Source of the DNA: Elusimicrobiota bacterium | GTDB taxonomy: Bacteria > Elusimicrobiota > Elusimicrobia > UBA1565 > UBA9628 | Assembly: GCA_023700845.1 (NCBI GenBank) | Contig: JAMPYD010000055.1 | Location: 1-9,018 of the forward strand | DNA length: 9,018 nucleotides | Direction of reading: 5' to 3' | Shown here: positions 1 through 6,617 of the stretch, piece by piece | Layout of the letters: every line of letters starts with the position of its first letter | Position numbering within the stretch: position 1 is the stretch's first letter | The notes under the pieces: model-generated | The model's database searches: none | What the model was told of the DNA's origin: nothing | The model's input: the letters and a program-made list of their open reading frames with translations, nothing else | Translations under genes and position numbers: made by a program

Positions 1-551
1 AAGCGCGGCCACGCCTCGCGCGGGGCGAGCGCCACGGCTTCGTCGAGCGCCTCGGGCCGCCCGCGGCGGCCCAGCAGGAGATCGGGCACGAAGGACGCCG
101 CGCCGCGGCGCAGGCGCTCGAGCGCGCGCAGGCCTTGGGCGCGGCGCCCCGCGCGGAGCAAGGCCTCGGCGCGCCACAAGGCCGCGCCCGGATGCTCGAG
201 CGCGGACTCGAGCAGAGGGATCGCCTCGCGGGAGCGCCCGAGCTGGATGAGGGCCGTCGCGCGCAGGAAGCGTATCGGAGGAGATTCGCCCGCGAGGGCG
301 AGATCTTCGGCGGCCCCGTCCGGGCAGCCCAGGCGCAGGCGCAGCTCGCCGCGGCGCCGGAAGCGCGCGGGCGTGGGCCGCCGCGCGAGCTCCGCGTCGA
401 GAGCGCGAGCCTCGGCGCTCCATCGCCCCGCGCTCTCGGCGAGGCGTCGCCGGGCCGAGACGCCGAACAGCGACCAGCGCGTCAGCGGCTCCGCCGACGG
501 CGCGTCGAGCTCGAGCAGGCGGTCCTCGCCGAAAAGGTCGCGCTCGCTCAC
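1..551 (-). CDS. TPR-repeat protein, third in operon (3' end outside window)
   Basis: Seen: an open frame runs from a GTG at 551-549 to the window edge (183 complete codons) without a stop. It begins (M)SERDLFGEDRLLELDAPS and carries helical, TPR-like Ala/Leu/Arg-rich segments such as RFLRATALIQLGRSREAIPL, ALWRAEALLRAGRRAQGLRA and LDEAVALAPREAW. The start is well supported: the GTG overlaps the TGA of the preceding gene as GTGA, and GGAGG lies 7 nt upstream at 559-563. No signal peptide or membrane segment is visible, so it is probably cytoplasmic. Known: TPR arrays form superhelical protein- or peptide-binding scaffolds. Inferred: it is the third TPR protein of the halogenase/radical SAM operon and works with those enzymes. 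The repeats are more degenerate here than in the two upstream TPR genes, and the rest of the protein is not visible. Confidence 0.8.
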   Translation of the reverse strand, partial: MSERDLFGEDRLLELDAPSAEPLTRWSLFGVSARRRLAESAGRWSAEARALDAELARRPTPARFRRRGELRLRLGCPDGAAEDLALAGESPPIRFLRATALIQLGRSREAIPLLESALEHPGAALWRAEALLRAGRRAQGLRALERLRRGAASFVPDLLLGRRGRPEALDEAVALAPREAWPR

Positions 552-2287
552 GCGTCCGCCTCCAGCAGACGCACGAGGAAGCTTTCCTGCGCGCGATCGC
601 CGAGCGCCCAGGCCACGGCCGCCAGGCGCGGCGCCTGCGTCGGCGCCCCCGCGCGCGAGGTCCGCCAGCGCATGGAGGGATCCAGGGCGACGGCCTCGGC
701 GAACGCCGCCAGCGCCTTGGCGCGGCGCCCGAGCGCGCGCTCGGCGCGCGCGAGCGCGGCGTACATCTCGGCGGCGCGCGTCTCGCGGGCCAGCGCGCCG
801 CGCGCGTCCGCGGCGGACCCGGCCGCGTCCCCGGCGCGCAGGCGGGCCTGCGCCCGCCAGAGCAGGGGCCAGCCGGACCCTGAAGCGTCCACCGCCGCGT
901 CGAGCTCGCGCAGTCCCCGCTTGAGGTCGCCGAGCTCCGCCAGGGAGCGGCCGCGATGCGCTCGCGCCCAAGCTCCTTCGCCCGCGCGCTCGAGCTCGTC
1001 GAGCGCGGGCCCCGGGCGGCCGGAGCGCAGCAAAGCGAGCCCGAGCCAGGTCCGGACCCAGGGGCGGGCCGGCGCGAGCGCCGCGGCGCGGGACAGCTGC
1101 TCGGCGGCGCCCTCGTTGTCGCCCGCGTCGAGGCTGAGGCGTCCGAGGAAGGTCCACGCGTCGGCGTCGCCGGGCTTGGCCGCGGCGCGCGCCTGGCGGC
1201 GCATCCTCTCCGGGGGCGCCGTCCAGGTGTCCTTGGGGCTCAGCGGATAGACCTTGCCGAAATCGGCGAGCGCCGCGCGGAAATCCCCCAGACGCGCCGA
1301 GGCCTCGGCGCGCCAGCACAGGGCGAGCGACGCGTCGACGGCCTTGAGGCGGGGGAGGCTTCGCCCGAGGGCCGCGCGCGCCTCCTCGAGACGCCCGGCC
1401 CCGAGCAAGGCGCGCCCCTTCCAGGCCTCGGCGAGCGGATAAGGGACCGGCCCCGCGAGCGCCGCATCGAAGTCGCGCAGGGCGGCGGCGAGGCCGCCGC
1501 GCTTGCGCCTCGCCTCTCCGCGCCAGGCCACCGCCGAGACGAAGGTGCGCGGGTCGCCGCCGCGGCGCGCGGAGGCCACGGCCGCGTCGAGGTCGGCGAG
1601 CCCTTCCTCGAGGCGGCCGAACTTCGCGTGCGCGCGGCCGCGCAGGGCCACGGCCCAGGCGGCGCCGCCCGAAAGGCGGGCCAGGGCCTCGTAATCCGCG
1701 CGGACCAGCTCCCATAAACGCAGCTCGGTGTACACCTCGCCGCGCAGGGAGAGCGCCCAGGCGAGGTTCTCGCCGCGGTCGACGAGGCGATGGAGGTCGG
1801 GCAAGGCGACGAGATAGCGCCCGAAGTTCGCATGGTAGTCGGCGCGCCAGAACAGGGCCGCGGCGGAGTCGGGCTCGAGCTCGAGGGCGGCGTCGATGGC
1901 CGACTCGGCCGCGCCCAGCAAGGCGGCGTCGCGGCGCTCGAGGCCCCACAGCGAACGGGCGCGGAACTCCCAGAGCAAGGACCAGTGCCTCTGCAGGGCG
2001 CCGCCCGTGGCGGGCAGCCCCGCGAGCCCGCGGCGGTAGTCGCCGCGCGCGATGCGCAGGGCGGCGACGAGCTGGCGCAGGCGGGCGTCCCGCGGGCGCC
2101 GGCGCGAGAGGCGCTCGGCCCGGCCCAGCCCCGCGGCGAGCCCCGCGTCGCCGCGCGCGCGGTAGCGCAGGTCCTGCAGCGGGTCGGCGAACAGCCCCAG
2201 CGCGGGGCGGCGGGGCCCGAGGGCCGCGGCCGCGCCGGCGAAGTCGAAGCTGTTCAGGCGCTCGAGCGCCGCGAGCCCGCCGCTCAT
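548..2287 (-). CDS. TPR-array protein (579 aa), second TPR gene of operon
   Basis: Seen: 579 codons starting (M)SGGLAALERLNSFDFAGAA and ending VRLLEADA. The ATG overlaps the previous stop as ATGA (2284-2287), with GGAGG 4 nt upstream at 2292-2296. A longer open frame continues upstream to 3565 but lies antisense-like inside the preceding TPR gene's other frame, so I reject it. From about residue 140 to the end there are roughly eleven tandem TPR-like helix pairs, with anchors such as AALFWRADYHANFGRYLVAL, AWAVALRGRAHAKFGRLEEG, VAWRGEARRKRGGLAAALRD and ALAAFAEAVALDPSM. The first ~130 residues are Arg/Leu/Ala-rich and TPR-like but degenerate. There is no enzymatic motif, signal peptide or transmembrane segment. 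Known: TPRs mediate protein-protein contacts. Inferred: a scaffold or substrate-presentation protein for the upstream halogenase and radical SAM enzyme. The function is not recognised beyond the fold. Confidence 0.88.
   Translation of the reverse strand: MSGGLAALERLNSFDFAGAAAALGPRRPALGLFADPLQDLRYRARGDAGLAAGLGRAERLSRRRPRDARLRQLVAALRIARGDYRRGLAGLPATGGALQRHWSLLWEFRARSLWGLERRDAALLGAAESAIDAALELEPDSAAALFWRADYHANFGRYLVALPDLHRLVDRGENLAWALSLRGEVYTELRLWELVRADYEALARLSGGAAWAVALRGRAHAKFGRLEEGLADLDAAVASARRGGDPRTFVSAVAWRGEARRKRGGLAAALRDFDAALAGPVPYPLAEAWKGRALLGAGRLEEARAALGRSLPRLKAVDASLALCWRAEASARLGDFRAALADFGKVYPLSPKDTWTAPPERMRRQARAAAKPGDADAWTFLGRLSLDAGDNEGAAEQLSRAAALAPARPWVRTWLGLALLRSGRPGPALDELERAGEGAWARAHRGRSLAELGDLKRGLRELDAAVDASGSGWPLLWRAQARLRAGDAAGSAADARGALARETRAAEMYAALARAERALGRRAKALAAFAEAVALDPSMRWRTSRAGAPTQAPRLAAVAWALGDRAQESFLVRLLEADA
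559..563 (-). promoter_or_regulatory. Ribosome binding site of the third TPR gene
   Basis: GGAGG on the minus strand with a 7-nt spacer to the GTG at 551-549. It sits inside the last codons of the preceding gene. It identifies a third coupled gene even though that gene has no ATG and runs out of the window. Confidence 0.7.
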
Positions 2288-3888
2288 GCGGCCTCCACGA
2301 GGCGCCGCGCGTCCTCGGGCGCCAGAGCCAGGGCCCGGTCGAGGCAGCGCCGCTGCCCGCGCGCGTCGCCGCTCTCGCCGCGGATCAAAGAGAGCGCGGC
2401 CCACGCGCGCCACGACCCCGGGCTTTGCCGGCTCGCCGCCTCGGCGTCGGCCGCGGCCGGCTCGAAGCGTCCCAGCCGCCGCAGCGATTCGGCGCGCCAC
2501 AGGCGGGCGTCGTGATTGGCGGGGTCGAGCGTCAGCGCTCGGCCGAGGTCGGCCACCGCGTCCTCGAGCGCGCCGCGCTGAAGCTCCGCCTCGCCGCGCC
2601 ACGCCCAGGCCCAGGCGCAGACCGGGTCGAGCGAGACGGCGCGGCTGAGGTCGGCGCGCGCGCGCGCGCCGTCGCCGAGGACGCGGTGAAGCCCGCCGCG
2701 CCAGGCCCACGCCGGAGCGTAGCGGGGATCGGTCCGCGCCGCGCGGGAAAGATCCCGGAGGGCCTCCGCGTGGCGCCCGAGCGCCAGCAGCGCCCGGCCT
2801 CTCCACACCAGCGGCCAGCTGCGGTCCACGCCCGAAGCCACGGCCTTGTCGAGGTCGGCGAGCGCCGCCGCGGTCCGGCCCGCCTCGAGCCGCGTCCACC
2901 CGCGCCAGGCCAGCGCCCAGGCGTGGCGCGGACGTCCGCGCAGGAAGCGGGTGAGCTCCTCGTCCGCGGAGGCGAAGGCCGCCTCCTCCCCGCCCGGATT
3001 GTGGATCCACACATACCGGTTGTTGAGCGCGTGCGCGCGGTTGAGGTCCTCGAGCGCCGCCTGCGTCCGGCCGAGCGCGCGGCGCGCCCGCATGCGCTCG
3101 TGGAAGACCCAGGACAGGTTCGGATCGGCCTCGCGCCCGCCGCTGCGGTAGGCCCAGCAGTAGGACCAGTCCACGGACAGCGCGCGGTCGAAATCCTCGA
3201 TGGCGAGCGCGTGCTCCCCGCGCGCGCCGCGGATGCCGCCGCGCCACGCGAAGGAGCGGAAGTAGCCGGGGTCGAGGGCGATCGCCTTCTCGAGCTGGGC
3301 CAGGGCCGCGTCCGGCTCGCCGCGGTGGCGCAGGGCCTCGCCGAGCCAGGCGCGGATCCAGCCGCAGGACGGGTCGAGTCGGACGGCGGCGCGCAGGTCG
3401 GCCAGGCCCTCCTTCGGGAAGCGGTTGACGAAGCGCACCCGCGCGAGGATCGCGCGCAGGCCGGCGTCGCGCGGCGCGGCGGCCGCGCCCTGCTCGACGG
3501 CGGCGATGGCCTCGGCGAAGCGCTGCGACTCGCGCAGGGCGAAGGCGCGCAGGACGTAGGCCCACGCGGGGGGGCGGGGCTTGGCGAGCAGGGCCTCGAC
3601 GGCCGCGAGGTAGCCGGGGTAGCGGCGCACCGACGGGGCGTCGAACTCCCGGTAGCGCACGAGCGTCGACGCCGGCAGGCGCCCGAGGGCGGCGAGGTCC
3701 GCGGCCGCGCCGGCCGCGTCGCCGCGCAATGCGCGCACGCCCGCGCGGAAGAACCAGCCGTAGGCGCAGTCCGGGTCCAGCCCGAGCGCGCGCGTGAACG
3801 CCGGCAGCGACGCGGCCGGCCGGCCCGCCTCGACGGCCCGGCGGGCCCGGCGCAGGTCGGCGCGCACGCGCGGCGACTCGTTCAGCAC
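2284..3888 (-). CDS. Trp-rich TPR-array protein (534 aa), first TPR gene of operon
   Basis: Seen: 534 codons from a GTG at 3888-3886, starting (M)LNESPRVRADLRRARRAVE and ending RRLVEAA. The start is set by AGAAGGAG with an 8-nt spacer and by a 7-nt overlap with the radical SAM stop. An upstream GTG at 4107 would run deep into the radical SAM gene and is rejected. About thirteen TPR-like units of ~34 aa are visible, for example GWIRAWLGEALRHRGEPDAA, LAWRGWTRLEAGRTAAALAD, LVWRGRALLALGRHAEALRD and WAWRGEAELQRGALEDAVAD. It contains 22 Trp (about 4%), most of them at the start of helix A. Two neighbouring repeats carry an insertion with a shared YxWx4GGxEA motif (residues 243-254 and 292-303). No membrane or export signal is seen. 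Known: TPR proteins bind partner proteins or peptides. Inferred: a partner of the radical SAM enzyme encoded just upstream. The exact role is unknown. Confidence 0.9.
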   Translation of the reverse strand: MLNESPRVRADLRRARRAVEAGRPAASLPAFTRALGLDPDCAYGWFFRAGVRALRGDAAGAAADLAALGRLPASTLVRYREFDAPSVRRYPGYLAAVEALLAKPRPPAWAYVLRAFALRESQRFAEAIAAVEQGAAAAPRDAGLRAILARVRFVNRFPKEGLADLRAAVRLDPSCGWIRAWLGEALRHRGEPDAALAQLEKAIALDPGYFRSFAWRGGIRGARGEHALAIEDFDRALSVDWSYCWAYRSGGREADPNLSWVFHERMRARRALGRTQAALEDLNRAHALNNRYVWIHNPGGEEAAFASADEELTRFLRGRPRHAWALAWRGWTRLEAGRTAAALADLDKAVASGVDRSWPLVWRGRALLALGRHAEALRDLSRAARTDPRYAPAWAWRGGLHRVLGDGARARADLSRAVSLDPVCAWAWAWRGEAELQRGALEDAVADLGRALTLDPANHDARLWRAESLRRLGRFEPAAADAEAASRQSPGSWRAWAALSLIRGESGDARGQRRCLDRALALAPEDARRLVEAA

Positions 3889-4793
3889 GGGGCGAACTCC
3901 TTCTCGCCGTAGCGCCGCGCGTACTCGGGCTCGAAGCCGAGGCAGCGCTTGTCGAGCGAGCACTTCGCGCAGGCCGGCGCCTTCGCGCGCTGGGACGCCT
4001 TCATCTCGTGCAGGTCGATGCCGAGGTCCTGCGGCTGGGCGAGCCCGTCGCCGGTCGAGTCCGTGGACCAGTCCGCGATCCAGGGCTCGAGCTCCGGGAC
4101 GACGCACGGGGGGACGTTGATCAAGGTCGGGGTCTCGGGGCGGCTCCCGAGCTCGTCGTAGACCTTGAAGGCCTCGCGCAGGTACGGGGCGGCGTCCGAA
4201 TAGCGCACGCTATGCTCCGGCGCGTTGAGCTCCATCATGCCGCGGTGATGCAGGAAGATCACGTCGAAGTCCCTGATGTCGAGCGTCCCCACGCAGAAGC
4301 GGAAGAACGCGGGAAGCTCCTTGTAGTTGCGCGCCGTGACCACGAAGTTGACGCCCACGTAGACGCCGAGCGCGCGCAGGTTGGCGATCGCCTTGACGGC
4401 CGCGTCGAACGCGCCGGGCAGGACGAGCAGCTCGTCGTGCAGGGGCGCGGAGGCCGCGTGCAGGGAGACGCGCGCGTAGTTGAGGCCCGCGGCCGTCAGC
4501 TTGCGCGCGTACGCGGCGTCGGCCAGGCGCACCGCGTTCGTGCCGATCTGGATGCGCTCGAAGCCCAGCTTGCGCGCGAGCAGCAGCAGCTTGGGAAGCT
4601 CCTTGTGCACCGTCGGGTCGCCGCCGGTGAACCAGACGCCCTCGTAGCCTTCGGCCCGCGCTTTCGTGAGCAGGCCCGCGGCGCGGCGCAGCGAGATCTC
4701 CTGGGCCAGCACCTCGGGCGTCAGCGGGGGGTTGTAGCAGAAGCCGCACTTGGCGTTGCACGCGTAGCCGAGCAGCAGCTCGTAGGTCCTCAC
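3882..4793 (-). CDS. Radical SAM enzyme with C-terminal auxiliary Cys cluster (SPASM/twitch-like)
   Basis: Seen: 303 codons from GTG at 4793, overlapping the halogenase stop as GTGA, with GGGGAG 5 nt upstream. A longer frame from 4874 overlaps the halogenase and loses the N-terminal beta strand before the Cys motif, so I reject it. The radical SAM motif CNAKCGFC (C12, C16, C19) follows the strand MRTYELLLGYA. A GGE-type SAM-binding motif appears as GGDPT (57-61). The C-terminal part has C230 (in PPCVVPEL), then C275, C278 and C284 (CX2CX5C), and a terminal C303. The tail EYARRYGEKEF is common in such enzymes. Known: the CX3CX2C cluster reductively cleaves SAM to a 5'-deoxyadenosyl radical, and CX2CX5C segments ligate an auxiliary Fe-S cluster in SPASM/twitch enzymes, many of which modify peptides or small molecules. 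Inferred: it acts with the halogenase and TPR proteins. The substrate is unknown. Confidence 0.92.
   Translation of the reverse strand: MRTYELLLGYACNAKCGFCYNPPLTPEVLAQEISLRRAAGLLTKARAEGYEGVWFTGGDPTVHKELPKLLLLARKLGFERIQIGTNAVRLADAAYARKLTAAGLNYARVSLHAASAPLHDELLVLPGAFDAAVKAIANLRALGVYVGVNFVVTARNYKELPAFFRFCVGTLDIRDFDVIFLHHRGMMELNAPEHSVRYSDAAPYLREAFKVYDELGSRPETPTLINVPPCVVPELEPWIADWSTDSTGDGLAQPQDLGIDLHEMKASQRAKAPACAKCSLDKRCLGFEPEYARRYGEKEFAPC
3897..3904 (-). promoter_or_regulatory. Ribosome binding site deciding the GTG start of the first TPR gene
   Basis: AGAAGGAG on the minus strand is followed by an 8-nt spacer and the GTG at 3888-3886. It lies inside the last codons of the radical SAM gene, which favours coupled translation and rules out the longer upstream frame. 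Confidence 0.75.
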
Positions 4794-6526
4794 GCGCGCT
4801 CCCCGACGCCCGCGGACAGCACGCCCTGCACCGCCAGCTCCTCGATGAACTTCCGCCCCGGGCCGTCCCACCACCAGGCGGGCACGCCCTTCCCGCCGAG
4901 CAACGCTCCCAGGTCCTTCATCGGGCGCGAGCCGTCGAGCGCCTCGAGCAGGTACTCGTGATAGCGGGTGACGAAGCGCCTCGGGTTGAGGGCGTCTCGC
5001 ACGGCGTCCTGAGGGTCCTCCTTCAGGAAGCGCGCGCGCTTGACCGGGCGCAGACGCCCGTTGGCCGCGGCGGGCAGGAAGGTGATCTCGAGCGCGTAGG
5101 CGGCGAGCAGGCGCGGCGCGTCGTCCGGGCCGAAGCGGCAGACGGGCGCGCCTCCGGGCGCGTCCTTGAGGACCTCCACGTAGAACGGATAATCCTCGGG
5201 GCGCGTCGGGGTCTCGTCGAACAGGCTGCTCGCCGAGAACAGCCGGTCGTAATGCTGGGTCAGGCCCGCCGACACGGTGACGAAGGCCGCCTTATCGCTC
5301 TGCACGACGGGCAGCCACGCGCGTTGGACCTTTCCCGCCTCGGCCCACCAATGGGCCGCGTCCTTATCGTGCCCGTACCAGAACAGGGCCATGACGAAGT
5401 ACTGCGCCGCGGACTCCCGGCAGAAGGCCCCGTAGTCCTTCCACAGCAGCTCGCGCTCGGCCGCCGCGCCGGCCCAATGGCTGACCAAGGTATAGGCGGC
5501 GCGGTGGGCGCCGACGTGGGCGAGCGTGACCCCGGTGGACAGGATGGGATCGACGAAGATCGCGGCGTCGCCCGCGGCCAGCCAGCCGGGGCCCGCCGCC
5601 TCGCGGTTCAGGTAGGACCAGTCGCTGTGGCTGAAGAAGGACTCGCCGGTGCCGTCGAAGTCCGCGACGCGCTCGGCGTCCGCCATCAGCGGGGCGAGCT
5701 CCGCGCAGGCGGCGAGCTCGCGCGCGAACAGCGCCTCGAGCTCGAGCCCCGACGCCTTGAGGTTCTCGACCGTCGTCACGAAGCCGACGGAGATCACCCC
5801 GTCGTCGATGGGGATGTACCAGAACCACCCCGGCCCCGTGGAGCAGACGAAGATCTTGGTCTTGTCGGGGTGTCCGGAGTAGGTGTACTTCCACTTCGCG
5901 CCGCGGTAGTACGCGTAGCCGGCGACGTTGCGCAGGGAGGCGTGATAGTCCCGTATCCCGCGGAACTTGGAGAGGAAGCCCGCCTGCCCGCTGCAGTCCG
6001 CGACGAACGCGCTCCTGCGCCGCCGGGGGCCGTCCTTCTCCAGCGTCTCGAGGCCGGCGACCGCGCCGTCCTCCTCGATGAGCGCGATCGCCTTCGCGCC
6101 GCGGGCGACCTCGACGCCGTTCTCCTCGGCGTGCTTCAGGAGGATCTCGTCGTAGCGCGAGCGCCGGACCTGCCAGGCGTACTCGATCCGCTCCGGGATC
6201 TTCCCGAAGCGGCGGATCATCTCGGTGACGTTGACCTCGTTGAAGTCGTTCTCCCAGACCGTCCGGTCGGCGCCCCAGACGTAGTTGGCGCCGATCTTCT
6301 TGGGGAACCCGGCTCCGTCGATCTTCTCGAAGACGCCCATTTCCTTGAGGATGGGCACGATCCCAGGCAGCAGGGACTCGCCGATGTGATGGCGCGGGCC
6401 GGGCTCCTTCTCGAGCAGCAGGACGCGGCGCTCAGGCGCGTATTTCTTGACCAAGGTGGCCAAGGTGCAGCCGGCGGGTCCGGCGCCGATGACGATCAAA
6501 TCGTGAGGCAGGTCGTCGGCGGGCAT
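4790..6526 (-). CDS. FAD-dependent halogenase, CmlS/CndH-like
   Basis: Seen: 578 codons from ATG at 6526, beginning (M)PADDLPHDLIVIGAGPAGC. Motifs in order: FAD-binding GAGPAG (14-19); GESLLPG (49-55); GFPKKIGANYVWG (73-85); DCSG (177-180); GWFWYIP (233-239), matching the halogenase signature WxWxIP; DWSY (302-305); and GDAAIFVDPILSTGV (319-333). The C-terminal region (about 505-575) reads as a winged helix, with YLLEALDG and FIEELAVQGVL. Known: CmlS (chloramphenicol pathway, about 570 aa) has the same layout with a C-terminal winged helix, catalytic Lys71 and Glu44. The spacing E50 to K77 here is the same 27 residues. Reaction: FADH2, O2 and halide give an enzyme chloramine that halogenates an activated carbon; a separate flavin reductase is required and none is in the window. 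Upstream in-frame starts at 6562 (TTG) and 6553 (ATG) fall within the promoter and are not used. A non-halogenating FAD monooxygenase of the same fold is the alternative. Confidence 0.9.
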   Translation of the reverse strand: MPADDLPHDLIVIGAGPAGCTLATLVKKYAPERRVLLLEKEPGPRHHIGESLLPGIVPILKEMGVFEKIDGAGFPKKIGANYVWGADRTVWENDFNEVNVTEMIRRFGKIPERIEYAWQVRRSRYDEILLKHAEENGVEVARGAKAIALIEEDGAVAGLETLEKDGPRRRRSAFVADCSGQAGFLSKFRGIRDYHASLRNVAGYAYYRGAKWKYTYSGHPDKTKIFVCSTGPGWFWYIPIDDGVISVGFVTTVENLKASGLELEALFARELAACAELAPLMADAERVADFDGTGESFFSHSDWSYLNREAAGPGWLAAGDAAIFVDPILSTGVTLAHVGAHRAAYTLVSHWAGAAAERELLWKDYGAFCRESAAQYFVMALFWYGHDKDAAHWWAEAGKVQRAWLPVVQSDKAAFVTVSAGLTQHYDRLFSASSLFDETPTRPEDYPFYVEVLKDAPGGAPVCRFGPDDAPRLLAAYALEITFLPAAANGRLRPVKRARFLKEDPQDAVRDALNPRRFVTRYHEYLLEALDGSRPMKDLGALLGGKGVPAWWWDGPGRKFIEELAVQGVLSAGVGERA

Positions 6527-6533
6527 TCCTAAT

Positions 6534-6562
6534 AGGATATCCCGTTGACACATCCCCGTCAA
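6534..6562 (-). promoter_or_regulatory. Sigma70-type promoter of the halogenase operon
   Basis: On the minus strand TTGACG (6562-6557) is followed by a 17-nt spacer and TATCCT (6539-6534). Seven nt then separate the -10 box from the ATG at 6526, so transcription would start at or within a base or two of the initiation codon. The 5' end of the mRNA would be leaderless or nearly so. The only SD-like bases (AGGA) abut the ATG, too close for normal use. This also excludes the two upstream in-frame start codons. Confidence 0.6.
6545..6562. promoter_or_regulatory. Inverted repeat TTGAC-N8-GTCAA over the -35 region
   Basis: A perfect 5-bp dyad, TTGAC (6545-6549) and GTCAA (6558-6562), brackets 8 bp. 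One arm is the -35 of the halogenase promoter; the other gives a plus-strand TTGACA that could pair with ATTAAT 17 nt downstream (6568-6573). It could be an operator overlapping the promoter, or two face-to-face promoters with an antisense transcript heading into the glycosylase gene. Only sequence symmetry supports either reading. Confidence 0.35.
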
Positions 6563-6587
6563 GGTCGATTAATTCCGGCTCGCGCAT

Positions 6588-6605
6588 GTTTATCTTGAGA
6601 TAAAC
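6588..6605. promoter_or_regulatory. Palindromic putative operator upstream of the halogenase operon
   Basis: GTTTATCTTGAGATAAAC has perfect 8-bp arms around a TG centre and is strongly A+T-rich against a very GC-rich background. Its centre lies about 70 bp upstream of the halogenase start. Its core 15-mer recurs exactly, in the opposite orientation, at 8245-8259. A 2-nt loop and the lack of a T-run argue against a terminator. The size fits the site of a dimeric winged-helix or HTH repressor, but no regulator gene is in the window. Confidence 0.5.
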
Positions 6606-6617
6606 ACGGCCGTGCCT

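Noticed and set aside
2654..2669. (GC)8 alternating run with Z-DNA potential
   Set aside because: It encodes Ala-Arg repeats within the TPR frame and is expected from codon bias at this GC content.
2288..3565. Long upstream extension of the second TPR gene in its own frame
   Set aside because: The extension is Arg/Pro-rich and overlaps the first TPR gene throughout. The ATG at 2287 has an SD and an ATGA junction.
2425..3912. 495-codon plus-strand open frame opposite the TPR gene
   Set aside because: Arg/Ala/Gly/Val-rich without domain motifs. High GC with strong third-position bias keeps antisense frames open; the minus-strand frame has clear TPR repeats, an SD and coupled junctions.
4958..6532. 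524-codon plus-strand open frame opposite the halogenase gene
   Set aside because: The translation is low-complexity and motif-free, while the minus strand has the full halogenase motif set. It is a composition-driven shadow.
6430..6587. Short minus-strand frame starting MREPELIDLDGD as a precursor peptide
   Set aside because: It overlaps the halogenase start region out of frame, becomes Arg-rich like other shadows, begins upstream of the likely promoter and has no SD.
6588..6605. Hairpin as an intrinsic terminator of the glycosylase gene
   Set aside because: The loop would be 2 nt, the stem is A+T-rich and no T-run follows. Recurrence of the same palindrome elsewhere fits an operator better.
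6605..6614. CACGGCCGTG palindrome
   Set aside because: Self-complementary 10-mers in GC-rich DNA are common. It has no second copy and no clear relation to a start or terminator.
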